64,000 nt of DNA. Origin: Odobenus rosmarus divergens (Eukaryota; Chordata; Mammalia; Carnivora; Odobenidae). Each line of letters starts with the position of its first letter. The first letter of the stretch is position 1. Made by a program: the position numbers and the translations under genes. A model generated the notes under the pieces. That model saw nothing but the letters and a program-made list of their open reading frames with translations, ran no database searches and had not been told where the DNA came from. Positions 22,193 through 34,948 of the stretch are shown piece after piece. The stretch covers positions 317,210 to 381,209 of the forward strand of contig NW_004450562.1 of the NCBI RefSeq assembly GCF_000321225.1. The letters are read 5' to 3'.

Positions 22193-25100
22193 AGGACTTC
22201 CCCGGGGCCAGAGAAGGGGGAGAGAAACCACATTCTAAACATTTTAAAATCAGAGTTTGACTTTAAATTACTTGCCTGGATTTAGAGAGGAAGTAGAGAC
22301 TTTGTCAGAGCCCTGGCCAGTGAAAGGGGTCGGGCTAGTTAAGGGGGTCCAGGGGAGCCAGCTGGGCCGGGCACCCCGGTTTGGGTGGATGCCTTTAGTC
22401 TGGGGTCGAAGAGGAGGCCGGGAGTGAAGGCGACCCTGACGCTTCCATGGGTTCCTCCCCAGAACAGCTGGGTTTGTCTGGAAAACAGTCTCAGGAAAGA
22501 GTAGGACAGGATCCAAATCATATTCTCTGCAGTTCAAACCTTACCAGCGGTCCCTACAAAGGAAAGAACTGCTAATGCTTTTGTAAGTCTTTAAGTTGAG
22601 TATTTTTCATGCTTCATTTGGCCTAAAATGTGTGTGTGTTTAAGCTTTTAGACCCTCTTTTCCCCTCATCGGTCCCTGAGCTTTTCACATACCATGCCCA
22701 GCAGATGTTTGCTGCAGCTGGGGCCACCCCATCAGCAATTAATTGTACCTTTTCGTTTCTCACTCCTCTTGTGTCTGCCTCTGATGGATGGGCTTTTAGG
22801 CTTCTGGAAGCTTGCCCCCCCATTTGTAAGAGTATGGGCTGAGGTGGTGGGGGGACTCAGGTACCCCTAGAAGCTTGACAGCCTGGGGTGGGGGGTGGGA
22901 GTGCAGTGCCCTTGGAGGAGACCTTTCTCCTGCGCTCTACCCTGGCAGCTGAGACCTTTTCTGTTTCACGTCTCCCCCAAATTTGGAGGTCTCCTGCCCT
23001 CAGCAAGCTCAGGGTGCCTGTCTGTGCTGGTGACACCGGCCCCATCTCCCAGCAGCCTGACTTGCTCCTCCAGTGGGAGGCAATGTCCTCCTGGGCTGTG
23101 TTTGTCTTGGCTGCTGGGACATTTTGAATGGTTCTGACACACGATTAGGTGACTGATGGCCCCACAACACATTGTCTCCTCCAGAGCCTGGGGCCTTTGA
23201 AGCTCTTCCCTGTGGGAAGTAAAGAGACTATTTGCTCTATTAAAATGCCTTGGAATTTCCTCTGTTTAACCACAGGCCACTTCCTCTCTGCCACTCTAAA
23301 CCCGGCAGGGCCACTGGCTGATTGAAAAGACACAAGCCCAGGAGAGAGCACATCCTACTGAAACAGATAGTCTTACTGCAGATTAAAGCTGGGGCAAATC
23401 TCTAAGAAGAAACCAAATCTAAGGGGGAAATCCTAGAGGTGGCTCCTTATCTTGCTCAAAATTTAGCTGGTTGACATAATTCACACTTGAAGTCCTGATT
23501 GCATCATAGATTACTTTGTTTTTTGTTTTTGAAAAGAAGGGAAGTCTACATTGTAACCAAATCAGTGTGTTAAATCTGCATGTGGTAGGTTAAGGTCCTA
23601 CAATCAAGTGGATTTCTCATTGTGTGAGTTGGAAAGTCTTTTATTATTTGGGAAGAGCATATCTGTTCATAGAAAACCATACCAGACTTATTCTGTCCTT
23701 GCAGATTCTGTCTGCTGGTTTCATGGGCTCATAAGTCCCAAGTAAGAAGTGTGCAGCCTAAATCATACCAAGAATATCTCTGGGGACAGTGTCCCTCACC
23801 TTTTCCCAAGCAGTATCTTGGGAAAGTTTAATTAATAACAGCAGGCGTGAAACTAAAAATTACCTAAGTAACAAACACCGAACATTTAAACAATGCGTGT
23901 ACCCTGTTTTCTGTGATGGGGCCTAAAAAAGGAATAACTAGCTGGTTTCCAAAGGAGACTATTATTTTAACATTTACAACTCCATTGTTCAAACCATCTG
24001 TGATAAAAAACGGCTTCCCTTTGCTTTGGTTCCTTGTTTGGAAATGTTGGGGGAAGGTGGATGTAGCTAATTAAGGCTACAACATTTAAAGGGGGGACTT
24101 AATAGGTACCAGCTGTCCTCAACAAATCACTGGGTGGAGGACAAAATAAAGATGTGATGTGAACACACATGAGATTCTCTTCTAAAACGGAAGTTGGCCT
24201 ATAAATTGTCTGATTTAATAGCATGAATGGAAACTACTTGTATTAAAAAAAACTGCACTTTTAAGAAGCATTGGTTTTATAGTAATCCTAATGGTAAAGT
24301 GTCTTATTTGCATAAGGCTGGTACCTTAAGAGTTGAAAGGGCAGTAGATGGCAAGAGTTGTTGGAAACTTAATAAATGGTCATTTTATTGTACATTCCTT
24401 CATTCCAAACCTGAACATTAATCATAACATTAATCATGAGGCTTTTTCATTAAAATTACTACATTGTAGAGAAGGTTGCTTGAACTCATCAGAAATGTCT
24501 TATAAAACTGAAGCGGCAACTCTGAAAGGCAATGGAAATTGATAGCATTAATTAAATGTTTGGATGGATATTTACATTTCACATGTTAAATGAATACTTC
24601 ACATGAATCCTTTTGAAATCATGAGGGCTTAGGCTTTAAATATAACCTTTTTAGATTTAAAAACTTTATTTCCTTAAAAACTAGGAGTTTTTCCAAGTGT
24701 TCTGTTTTGTCAGTTTTGTAGGATGACACCCCCCAAGCCCATCCCCTCCCATTGAATGGTAACTCTTTAAAAAGTGCTGGCTATGGGCGCAGACTTCTGT
24801 TCTGAGATGGGGATAGAGGGAGGGTTTCCTTGGAACGAAGAAGTGCATTTTCCTGAGACAGGCCATATGGTTTAAAAACCCTTTCTTTGTGATTTTATTC
24901 TGTCCAGGTGATTTCTGGTTTCTCCTCTCCTGAAATGGCCCCCCTTTTACCAGAGGAAAATGCAGTGTAATCCAGACCGATGCACAAGCAGTCAGCCCTA
25001 GCAAGTGTGGGCCCTGCTGAGTGACAGTTTATCGCTGCCCTCCTCTGGGGGGCGGGTCCACATTGGCTCTGGGTGGGGCACAGGCACTCACATGGTTAGG

Positions 25101-26084
25101 ATTTATTGTAACTGCTCAATATCTGAAGTTCAGGAAGACTCCTCTGGAGTGAGGAGGGAAGACACAGTTTTTTTGAGCAGCTACACCGTGTCAAGTCTTG
25201 GTGTGGTTTTGTAGTTTACTTATGTTTTCCAGGGAAAAGACAAAGACAGTAGGACCAGGCCCTCCTCCTGTCTGCAGTGGCTCCCCACCCAGCTGGGGCT
25301 GCAAGAGAAAGGCATAGGGGCACAGAGACAGGGAGGTGCAGGAAGGATTCCAAAGTACAGGGAACTCTCTGTCCTCTCTCTGCACCTCCCCACTCCTCCC
25401 AGAGAAACACAAACCACAGTTCCTGCTGCTCCTCAAACTAGAACATTCCGCCTATGCAGTTGCCAGTGTGGATGTACCAGTGCCTGAGGTGCTGCTTGGC
25501 ACCTTTGGAAATCTGGCTTTTTAGCCCTTGTCCCCATTGGTTCCCAGTAATTCTGGCTTCCTGGTCTGCCTTAGTTTCCCCTGCTTTGGAGGAGGCTCAC
25601 CTTTCTCTGGGAGGCTTCTCCACATCGTGCTCCCCCTCCCCTGGCCTCCCCATGTGAATTTCACGTGTGCCAGAAAGCCTGCTTGTAGCAAAGTCACACC
25701 CACGCCATCATGCCTCCAGGTTTAGTGAGAATGCATCCAGCCTTTTGCAGTGATGCATTGAAGAAGAGGAAACTTGATTTGTTTATGAAGAAGAAACTTA
25801 GATGGTTCAGAGGAGGCTTAGAAGAAGGGATTGGATGGCCAAAAAAGGCAGCCCCCCTCTGTAAACAGAACCAGGAGGTGGGGAGATCCTTTGGAAGAAA
25901 AGTGTGGCAGAAAGAAAGAAGTGGCAAAGCTGGGGGAGGGTGGTTCCTTGCACAGGGCGGGGACAGGAAGGCTGAGGATGTAGGTTGGGATGTACCAGTG
26001 CCTTGAATTTTGTCTGCGTGCACGTCAGGAACCATGAGGTTTGACGGGTTTCTCCAGCAGATGAATGGTTTGATAAGAGTGACC
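22193..26084. other. Intron 1, SINE-free, nothing recognised
   Basis: 3.9 kb of apparently unique sequence. AT-rich homeobox-like motifs (for example TAATTAAGGC at 24069 and AGTTTAATTAATAAC near 23826) suggest a possible enhancer, but this is speculation. Confidence 0.45.
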
Positions 26085-26425
26085 CTCAGTGGTCATTTCT
26101 TCATTCAATGTGTATTTGGTGCTTTCTACACGCTGGGCCCAATTTCTGGATCTTCGACTGTAGCCTGGAGACAAGAGGACAACGGGATGGCGACGTGACT
26201 AGCCTGTTTGAAAGAGCAGCCTGCCTTCTTCTCCTCACTTTGTTTTTCTCCACAGAACTTTTCACTGGGAGACACCCATGGTGTTTTCTTGTCTGTCTTT
26301 CTCCCCCACTATGGTCGGAGGCATGAGGCCAGGGCCCGTATCTGTTTTGTTTCCTGTCGCATTGGGAGATCAGGGGACGGCGTATAGCAGGTTCTCCCTG
26401 CGTGTTCCTTGAATGACCAAGTGCT
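26085..26425 (+). repeat. Old L2/MIR-type remnants
   Basis: 26090-26170 has ATTCAATGTGTATTTGGTGC...CACGCTGGGCCC (antisense L2/MIR-like). 26290-26420 has CCCCCACTATGGTCGGAGG...GTATAGCAGGTTCTCCCTGCG...CTTGAATGACC (L2 3' end-like). Confidence 0.5.
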
Positions 26426-28119
26426 CTGCAGGAAATTACAGTCGGTGGTGACAATGATGGTGGCACATGCGGATGATCTCGGCGGGGGGGAGGGGGGTGG
26501 TATCCCTGCTGAGGTGACCTGGAAGGTGAGCAATTGTCATACAGATATCCTCTGAAGTTCTGGGGTTTCTTGTGTCTTCTCGACATTAGTGCATCATGTG
26601 GCATTAGGTGCTCAGAGTAAGCATAAAATAGGCTCCGCCTAGTCACATCATAGATTATTGGCACCATGTGCCCACCCTGGCCAACTGCTGGGCTGCAGGA
26701 TGGTCCAGGGGATGACTGAGGTAGTGATCGGGCTGGGATTGGATGGGGATCACACTTTGAAAAGTGTGGGTTGCTTCAAGAGATGTCTGGACTGTGCAGT
26801 TTACGCTGCACTGTGGATTTAAAAAAAAAAATGTAAAAGTTACTGTCCGGTGCTAACCATGCATCCTGGTTTTGGACTTTATGAAATGATTCTCATTCCC
26901 TGGCAGCAGCTGGCCAGCTGGTAGGAAATCTTTGTCTTTGTAACAGATGTATGGGTCTCGTTTTGTTTCATCCCCTCTGGTTGTGAACACGTTTCATTTT
27001 CTGAAGTCACTAGACGGTCCATCCAGAATCAAAGATGCCCTCTGCCTTCTTTCCAGGGCGGTGGGTTTGCTGGCCAGCTGTGGTAATGAGTTTTTGCCCG
27101 CCTTTGATTTTCATGGCTTGCCTCCCTGTGGGAGGAACTAGATATTTCTGATCTTACCTCTGCTCATATTCAGATCCAGCCAAGCAGTCAGTGACTTCCC
27201 GGGCTTTTTTGTGGGAGACTGTGAGAAAGGTCCTGGTTGGCTGGCTATGAATTAATGAAATTCTTAGAAGGCTTCACTAAAGATAGCTCCTGTGGTTTAA
27301 AAAAAAAAATAGCATTGCCTTTTTAATTTGAGAAAGAGGTCATGGAGTTTTACCGAAATTAAGCAGAGAAAATGTAACATCTGGTTTTGCTGCCCAAAGG
27401 CCGCTTTAGGGCGGTGGGAGGTGTGGGTTCCCAGTGTCTGACTCACCCAAGGTGACAGTCCCCCATCTCCCTCATAAGGCTTCTCTGGACAAGCTGCCTC
27501 TCTCATTGTTCTACTCCCTGGGTTTTGAAGTCCTCAAGAGACAGAAATTCTACCCCCACATCTTTACACTTGAGCACATTTCCCATTTACTGAGCTTTCT
27601 TCCTTTTACTTAAAGGGTCACACTTTTTTTTTCTTTAAGTGCCTAGTTTTCGAGTTGGTCAAGACTAGTGTAATTATTGCTTTTATCTCATTAAAGAAAT
27701 ATGAGGGTGGATAATGGGGGGGGACTTTGGGCGGAAGGCAGGGGGGTTTTAAAGAGCTGTTCTAAAAAGTTTTTAAGTTAGTAGGCTTTCTGACATGAGG
27801 AGAAAGAGAATGATAAATTTCAGGAGAAGAGTTTTAGGGAAAGGCATAAAGCGCCTTTTAAAGGACATATGACTTTTTTAAAAGCAGAAACATGAATGTC
27901 TTAAATGTCTGCTGTGTGTACATCCCCACCCCCCTTGCCCAGTTAAATGAATAATGTATTATTATGTTTTCTACATTTTATTTTTATCCTAGACCTATGC
28001 TGTATTAAGACTTTATGTAATTTTCCTTTAAAAAACATTAGTAATATTTTGGGCATGTATTTTCTGAAACTAAACAGAAAGGTGAAATTGTTGCTGCATA
28101 GCTCCCCGCCCCCCCCCCC
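26426..28119. other. Intron 1, nothing recognised
   Basis: SINE-free. Contains G8 and G6 runs near 27720-27750 and a poly-A at 26821-26831. No exon or repeat family recognised. Confidence 0.5.
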
Positions 28120-28800
28120 GGCACTGGTACCTGGGCTTCTCTTTACTTTCTCTCCTATGTTTGGGATTCTGAAATTTTTCAAGCCTATAGAAAAGTTGAA
28201 AGCACAGTAAAATGAGCACCTATTACCCCTTTGCCTGGAGTCACCAATTGCTTGCCCCACCTACCTCGGTTGTCCTGCAGTCCTTCGTGATTTCTTTCTG
28301 ATCACGTTTCAGGATTCAGATAAGGATCACTCTTAAATAGATCACTTTTTTTTTTTTTAAAGATTTTATTTATTTATTTGAGAGAGGGAGAGAGCACAAG
28401 CAGGGGAACAGCAGAGGGAGCTGCAGAGGGAGAGGGAGAAGCCGACTACCCACTGAGCAGGGAGCCCAACGCGGGGCTTGATCCCAGGAACCCAAGATCA
28501 TGACCTGAGCCGAAGGCAGACACTTAACCGCCACCCAGGTGCCACTTAAATAGATCACTTTTACAGAGACATCCTGTTTCTTCAGTCTCTTTTAATTGAG
28601 GACAGTCCTTCCACCCATTTCTTTGGTGCTTCATAAATACACATTCTGAAGAGTCAAGGTCTCTTGTGGTGTAGATGGTTCCACAATTTAGGTTTCTGCT
28701 CGTTTCCTCCCAGTGAGGGTCGATATTTTGGCCAGATCCCTCCAAAGATGATATTGTAATGTTGTGTGTTAGGTATCAGTAGGTAACAAATATGGATACA
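28120..28800 (-). repeat. Old LINE remnant split by a SINE
   Basis: GAAAAGTTGAAAGCACAGTAAAATGAGC...CACCAATTGCTTGCCCC before, and CAGTCTCTTTTAATTGAGGACAGTCC and CTGAAGAGTCAAGGTCTCTTGT after the SINE, match an old L1M 3'-region module that I recall in antisense. Confidence 0.5.
28350..28544 (-). mobile_element. CAN SINE, minus strand
   Basis: Antisense tail TTTTTTTTAAAGATTTTATTT to CCACCCAGGTGCCA. Perfect 18-bp target duplication CTTAAATAGATCACTTTT at 28332-28349 and 28545-28562. First SINE after the promoter-proximal desert. Confidence 0.95.
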
Positions 28801-30189
28801 GTTTCAGTGCTGAACAAAATTTGGTTTTTCTACTTGAAACTTGCACATGGAGACCTTTCCAGTGGTTTCATCCAGTTCAGTCTTGTATGGTCTTTTTTAA
28901 AAAAGGAGATGCTTTACATGAAGGCTTCCCTTTTACTTTACTGAGAATCCAAAGCACAGGGTGTCATGTGTGCTAGGCTGTAATATAACCTCTTCCCTTA
29001 AAGACTATTTGAAATCAGCTGTGCTCTCAGCGTTAGGACTGTGGTGTCTCAAGAATGTTGAAGGCTTTTGCTCTTCACACAGGCTTGTCGCAAGCCCTTG
29101 TAGTTGTCGCCCTCCGCAACTGGGAGCAAGTTCCTATTAAAACCTCTCTTTGGCCTGGGCAGGTTTCCAGTTGAATGCATCCTCACACCAAAATTCAGTC
29201 ATTACTCTCCTTTGTACTAAGAAAACATTGAACTTTATTTCCAGGAAAGGCCACTTCACTCAAAACATGTCCTCAAAGTCAGTTCCCAGCCTGTTGGCTC
29301 TGCGATCGCCTGTTGCCTGAATTATTTTATTAGAGTCACTTCCAGACAGACTGTTTCATTAGTTTAACCTGAATTCCTATCTTTTACCTAATTACGTGGC
29401 TTTTCTTTTCTTTGTCCTTACCCCTATGTAAGGGCGTGTACAGTTAAAGACCTGTAAAGTTCCTATAGATTCTTTTTTAGAGTAAGTTAAAACGTTGACA
29501 AGCGGCCAGTTGTTATTCTTACAGGGTACCGGGAAAATGGCCCAGACAAACCCTCCATCTTTTATTCATAAGTGCAGGGAGACGGGGAGGGCACAGGCGG
29601 CCCTGTGCACCCAGGCGTTTGTTCAGCTCTCACAACCGGGCCCCCTCCCCTGCTGGCTGGGAAATGTCATGCCGAGACCTAATAGTGGAACATTCAGCAC
29701 GCAGAGAATGGGCCGCAGAGGTTCACCTTTGCTTTTCATTTTCTTTTCTGGCACCGGGTCCCTGGTCCCCTCCTTGGCCTGACAGTGAAAGGCCAGAAAG
29801 CAGCAGTCTGGAGGCTGGCAGGGATGCGGTGCAGCCAGCTCCTGTGCTGGAATGTGCAGGACACAAAGACCCGGCCCGGGTGTGCCTGTTGGGGGTTGGT
29901 GGTGGTGGTGGCGGGTTGCCTTTGCTTAGGCTAGTTTGCTCTGGTCACGGGGGAGAGAGTTCTCGTTTCCATGGCTGTGCTGCTGTTGGTTTCAGTGGGA
30001 GAGGGGGCGCAGAGTGCTTTTGATTTTCAGAAATCACTTGGGGCTCCCCATTTCTGTGCAGAAGGAGGTCCTGGGGCAGAGAGCTGAGGCCGCGAGACCC
30101 CTGGAGCTCTGACGTGCATGGTCTTTGCCGAAAGAGAAATCAGGCAGCATTTGCTAAGCAGGCCTAGACTTTGATTCAGAGCAATAGTC
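28801..30189. other. Intron 1, nothing recognised
   Basis: No repeat family identified. A small (GGT)n-like stretch lies at about 29894-29911. The 134-codon frame at 29619-30023 shows no resemblance to a known protein. Confidence 0.45.
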
Positions 30190-30372
30190 TCAATTGGGAG
30201 TGATTTGGGGAATCCCTGGAGACATTTTTGGTTGTCACAACTGGGAAGGGGTTTGCTACTGGCTTTTTGTGGTTAGGGGCCAGGGATGCTGCTAAACACC
30301 CTGAAATGCATAAGCCGGCCCTCCCCAATAAAAGACTCATCTGGCCCAAAGTGTCAATAGTGCTGAGGTTGA
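30190..30372 (+). repeat. MER20-like hAT-Charlie MITE fragment
   Basis: CTGGAGACATTTTTGGTTGTCAC, GGGGCCAGGGATGCTGCTAAACACCC and AAAGTGTCAATAGTGCTGAGGTTGA, in the order of the consensus I associate with MER20. Confidence 0.6.
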
Positions 30373-31394
30373 CAGACCCAGATTTAGGGGTCCCGTTTTA
30401 GCATTTGAATTTTTCAGCTCACTTAGCCTCTTAACACTTTTCAACTTCTTTTATGTTTAACAGAAGCTGTTGGTTCTAGAAATCTGCATTCAGAATGAAT
30501 TTCCATTAAACTCTCCAAGACATATGCTTAAACTATTGTGGTGCTCCTTGAAGATATGCCCTGAATGCAACTACTATTTTAAATGCAAAAGACAATCTTT
30601 TTTTTGCCATAATTTGATCAAAGTAGCATAACCTGTGCCTCTGTTTTTGTTACTCACTGATGGTCTGTGGATAACATTACATTTTTTCAGCATGAAACCC
30701 AACACTTCAAATCCCTAAAGCAGTCTCAAATTTATGGTTAATAAAAGCATTTATTGTACTGGATGTCATCTGTTATATCACTCTGGGGCTAGAAACTGGC
30801 AAGCAGTGGACAGGAAATATTTTCATTTCAAATCGCTTCAATCTTATGGTCTAGGGGCAAAAGTGTCTGATTTCAGGAAAGCCACGGTGAATAGCATAGT
30901 AATGAATGCATTTTTAGTTGATTAAGCAGGCATTCTCTCCCTTTCAAACAGTCTTCTCTCTTTGGCTTGGTGGGGCTAAATAAACACGTGATGTTACATG
31001 ATAGCATTTCTTGTGTTGGCCATACTTTTCCTTTGATCATCTTAAACTTCTCAAAGTGTTTTCCAGGAATCCTCAGCAGAGCTGAAGAAGCTGGAGAGAA
31101 TGGCTAAACTCAAGTGTTGACCCTCTTTGTAATTGTTTACTTTCTGAGAAGAGGAGGTTTTCTGAGATGATGTTGACTCTTTAGAATTCCCCTTTAAAAA
31201 TGGAATTTGGTACCTTGCCCTTGGGATCATGCATTTAGGAGGAAAACACATTTTTATCTATTTATTTTTTATATGGCTGCAATTTTATTGTACTTTGTGT
31301 CCTGATCTCCCACATCCATCAGGTAAACAGGGTGAGGAGAGTTCCATCCAAAGGCAGCCCTGCGTGGTGATGATGTATCCAGGACAGGGGTACC

Positions 31395-31600
31395 TTTCGT
31401 CCTGGCTGCTCAGTGCCTTTGAATGTATTATCTAAATCATCGCTTCCCAGCGAGTCTCGGAGGTAGGCAATTATTTCTGATGTCGTTCCTTTTTTGCCAG
31501 ATGAGGATTCCATGGCACAAAGAGCCAGGAAGGGATTAGGATGGCAGGCCACGTGATTCAGAGAGGCCTCTCTTGCCAGAAACCAGAGTCACAGAGTTCT
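31395..31600 (-). repeat. MIR, antisense
   Basis: TTGAATGTATTATCTAAATCATCG...CGGAGGTAGGCAATTATTTC...CCAGATGAGGATTCCATGGCAC is an antisense MIR middle. Confidence 0.6.
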
Positions 31601-31769
31601 TACCCTGCCCGTGCCCCCAGCAGCCGAGCCTGCCCTGCCTTCCGATCACCCAGCCTGCAATGGATGTCTGCCATATGCAACAGAGCAGCTAATAGGGGTG
31701 GGAAGAGAGCAAGCCTAGGTACCGGAGAGCACTTTGCAGATAATTAAATTAAACTAGGATTCTGAATTT

Positions 31770-31924
31770 ACCCTAGAAGTTCCCAAACCTGGCTGAATAC
31801 CAGAATCACCTGAGGGACATGGTTGGCTGGAGGTGAGGGTGCAGATTCCAGGCCTCCTCCCAGACCTGCTTAAGTGAGATTTCCAGGGGAAGGCCAGGAA
31901 TCTGAGTTTTTTTAGAAAGTTGCC
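31770..31924 (+). repeat. MER5-like fragment
   Basis: GAAGTTCCCAAACCTGGCTGAATACC...AATCACCTGAGGGACATGG...CCAGGAATCTGAGTTTTTT, in MER5 order. Confidence 0.6.
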
Positions 31925-32112
31925 AGATCAGTGGTTGCCAGGGTTTTTGGGGTAGATGCAGGATTTGACTACAAAGAGGCTGTACAAGGGAATTTCGGGG
32001 AGATGATGGAACTGTTTTGTATGCTGATTGTGGTGGTGGATACACAAATGTAGACATTGATATATGTATAAACTCATAGAAATGTCCATTTTCCTATGTC
32101 TTAATAAAAAAA
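31925..32112 (+). repeat. L1M 3' end fragment
   Basis: AGATCAGTGGTTGCCAGGG...GGGGAGATGATGGAACTGTTTTG...GATTGTGGTGGTGGATACAC...TTAATAAAAAAATG is an L1M terminal module. Confidence 0.7.
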
Positions 32113-32250
32113 TGCTGCCCAGGTGAAATGAGCTATCACCTTGGTGTCAGATGCGGTGACAGTGCCTGGTGACAGCTGGGAAGAGTTGTCCAGCTGTGCG
32201 ACAATGTCACCTGGAATTGCAGCGACAGGTGGGTAGGTGCTGAAACTTCT

Positions 32251-32452
32251 TAGCTCAGTGCCGTCTAGTAGAACTTTTGTGATGATGGACGTGTTCTCCT
32301 CTGCCCTGTGCCATTCAGTAACTATTAGCCACTTGTGGCTGTTGAGCACTTGAAATGTGGAGAGTATAACTGAGGAACTGAATTTTAAATTTTACTCAAA
32401 TTTACACTTGAATAATTACACATGGCTGGAGGCTACCATGTTGGACAGCTTG
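32251..32452 (+). repeat. Palindromic MITE-like DNA transposon fragment
   Basis: GCCACTTGTGGCTGTTGAGCAC, TTGAAATGTGGAGAGTATAAC and GGAACTGAATTTTAAATTTTAC, ending GGCTACCATGTTGGACAGC. It is a common short mammalian element with near-palindromic ends; family name not assigned. Confidence 0.5.
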
Positions 32453-33254
32453 CCATTAGAGGCAGACCTTGCCATATTGGGGGCTTTGTCTCTGTGCCAG
32501 GTGCACACGGACCCCAGCGGTTCTTTATGTTTGAGGGACAATAGTAAGTCATTCCAAGTGTAGGGCAAAACAGGAACACGGACAGGATGTGTAGGTTGGG
32601 AAGGACAGAGAAAAGGAACCTTGGAATGAAGACTGATGTGGGATCTGCCCAGACAGAGGACACTCTTGCTGAATGGAGGAATCTGCTTTTCTTTCTCTAG
32701 TGTGGATCAGATAGAACCAACTTTGGCCCAGTTCCTCCCAGGACTTCCCAACCTTGTTCTTCGTCAAAGATGCAGCAGTTAGTTTGGATGCTCTTCAGTT
32801 GAGCATGAGATGATTGGTTATATGGGAAGCCATTGGAGGGCCTGAGGGAGCGATGTGTCAGGGAGTATTTGTGGCCTGACTGGGGGTGGGCTGGGCCCCC
32901 CGGCCAACCCTTAAGAGAGTGTGAAGAACCCTTGTGGGCATATCTTTCTTTTCAGGGAATGAGATCCTATAAAAACTGCATTTGGGGCATAAACCTGCAT
33001 ATTATGTTCAGACACCCTTAAACTTCCCTCCTCCATGGCCCATGGATTTACGTTACCTTAAATAGTGTTACATATTCAAATGTGTTATCAAAGAGTAAGA
33101 TTCAGAGTGGCTTTTTATTAGTACAAACCAAATGGTGACAAAAATTATGTTCCAATTTGTAGACATATTAGGTCTTAAATTTACTAAATGGCTAACAAAT
33201 TTCATGAGGTAAGGGCTTATAACCCAATTTAATCTGATTTAAAAATAGGAATGC
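32453..33254. other. Intron 1, nothing recognised
   Basis: Segment 32780-32900 (GAAGCCATTGGAGGGCC) may be part of an old CR1/L3-type repeat. Otherwise no features. Confidence 0.4.
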
Positions 33255-33295
33255 CTAGTGTGTCAACTGTACTTCAATTGGAAAATAAAAAGTGC
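33255..33295 (+). repeat. Very short L1 3' end
   Basis: TGTGTCAACTGTACTTCAATTGG followed by AAAATAAAAAG, like an L1 terminus. Confidence 0.5.
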
Positions 33296-33340
33296 CTAAA
33301 CCATGAGGGGGTGCTTAAAAATTAGTGGAGCCATTCTTTT

Positions 33341-33529
33341 ATTTATTTATTTAAAGATTTTATTTATTTGACAGAGGGAAAACACAGGCAGGGGGAGTGG
33401 CAGGCAGAGGGAGAGAGAAGCAGGCTCTCTGGAGTAGGGAGCCTGATGCAGGGCTCAATCCCAGGACCCTGGGATCATGACCCAAGCTGAAAGCAGATGC
33501 TTAACTGTCTGAGTCACCCAGGCACCCCT
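33341..33529 (-). mobile_element. CAN SINE, minus strand
   Basis: Antisense tail TTTATTTAAAGATTTTATTT to CACCCAGGCACCCC. Imperfect target repeat ATTC(T/C)TTTATTT at about 33333 and 33532. Confidence 0.93.
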
Positions 33530-33744
33530 ATTCCTTTATTTTTATATGAAAACTTCCACTTCTTTGGATCCAGAAGAGGACATTCTGAATCATAGCATCT
33601 TGATGCAGGGTCTCCTTGTGTTGCCTTTACAAATTGGTAACTTCAAGTTAATGCAAAAGAAAGGGATGGGGGTGCTTAATGAACATTAAATGTGGTTCTT
33701 CCACTCTTGGACACACACATCTTGCTACAGGGTTGTAATCACTG

Positions 33745-34215
33745 AATTTATTTTTTATGGTTATTTTTTGCTTAAATTTGTTTTTAGTTTCAGGTGTAAA
33801 ATTTAGTGATCACCCTGTGCTCATCATGACAAGTGCCCCCCTTAAACCCCATCACCTATTTCCCTCATCCCGCACCCACCTCCTCTCTGGTAACCATCAG
33901 TTTGTTCTCTGTAGTTAAGAGTCTGTTTCTTGGTTTGCCTCCCCCTCCCATATTTATTTGTTTGCCTAAATTCCACATGAGTGAATCATAGGGTATTTTG
34001 TCTTTCTCTGACTGACTTATTTCACTTAGCATAATACACTCTAGCTCTACCCATGTCTTTGCAAATGGCAAGATTTCATTCTTTTTGATGGCCAAGTAAT
34101 ATTCTGTTGTATAGATATACCATGTCTTTATCCATTCATTAGTCAATGGACATTTGGGCTGTTTTCATAATTTGGCTATTGTTGATAATGCTGCTATAAA
34201 CATTGGGTGCATGTA
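33745..34215 (-). mobile_element. 5'-truncated L1 (carnivore family), 3' part of ORF2 and 3' UTR
   Basis: Read on the minus strand, 34146-33865 encodes EYYLAIKKNEILPFAKTWVE and then MLSEISQSEKDK, the typical C-terminus of L1 ORF2p (the reverse transcriptase/endonuclease protein). The 3' UTR lies at 33750-33865. It is 5'-truncated and cannot encode a functional protein. The sequence is comparatively intact in this short segment, so it is younger than the other L1 pieces. Confidence 0.88.
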
Positions 34216-34560
34216 TCCCTTCAAATTAGTTAAATTTGTTTTCTAGAGATATTTCCATGTATTGACATAGTTCACTGACATGCCACTTTTACTGGCCATA
34301 TAATATTTTATTGTGTGCACCCCCTTTCTTGGCCCTTAAGCCTCATTGATAAAGCATTTGGGCTGTTTCCAACACACTGTTGTTATAAAGCTGCTTGAAC
34401 ATCTTCATACATATTGGTTTCCTGCCTGCCCCCTTTGCCATTTTGGTTTGTTGATTTGGCATATATTCCCCCAACTGGAATTACCATGGCAAAAGTTTTG
34501 TATGTTTTACTGCATGTTTGTTTGCCAATTTGCCCTGTGTAATGATGAAGAATTATATTT
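34216..34560 (-). repeat. Older L1 ORF2 antisense fragment adjoining the young one
   Basis: ATTTGGGCTGTTTCCAACACAC...TTGTTATAAAGCTGCTTGAACATC...CTGGAATTACCATGGC is a diverged second version of the antisense ORF2 C-terminal module also seen at 34090-34210. Confidence 0.5.
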
Positions 34561-34574
34561 TTGGGAAGAGGGCA

Positions 34575-34770
34575 AATTTGGTTTTATAATCCCAGCTCTG
34601 CTGTTTGCTCTCATTTACTGTGACCTCAGGCAAATTTCTTCATCTGTATAATGGGTTAATAAGAGTTTATCCCCCAGGATTGTTTTGAGACTTAAATAAG
34701 ATACTGTCTTTAAAACATTTTGCTTTGCACCTGGCCACATAGCAAGTGCTTAGTCATTGGTGGTAGTCTG
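34575..34770 (+). repeat. MIR, sense
   Basis: ATAATCCCAGCTCTGCTGTTTGC...GACCTCAGGCAAATTTCTTCATCTG...CCCAGGATTGTTTTGAGACTTAAATAAG...CACCTGGCCACATAGCAAGTGC is a nearly full MIR. Confidence 0.85.
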
Positions 34771-34948
34771 TTATCAGAGGAATGTGTGCTCATTTTTCCA
34801 CATCCTAGAAAATATTGACATTTGTAATTCTTATTTATTCTTTGTTATTTTGGTTGTACCTTATACTTGTCTTATTCTGCATTTATTAGAGAAGGACTAA
34901 ATCCACCTGATTTACCTTCTGAGTAAGTTTTATTGCTTTTAAGTCTGA

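Noticed and set aside
26101..26667. 188-codon minus-strand frame in intron 1
   Set aside because: Low-complexity Pro/Arg/His composition and no motif; overlaps an old L2 fragment; no splice signals or start context of note.
33865..34146. Minus-strand 93-codon frame with L1 ORF2p resemblance
   Set aside because: Real homology, but a truncated LINE remnant, not a host gene.
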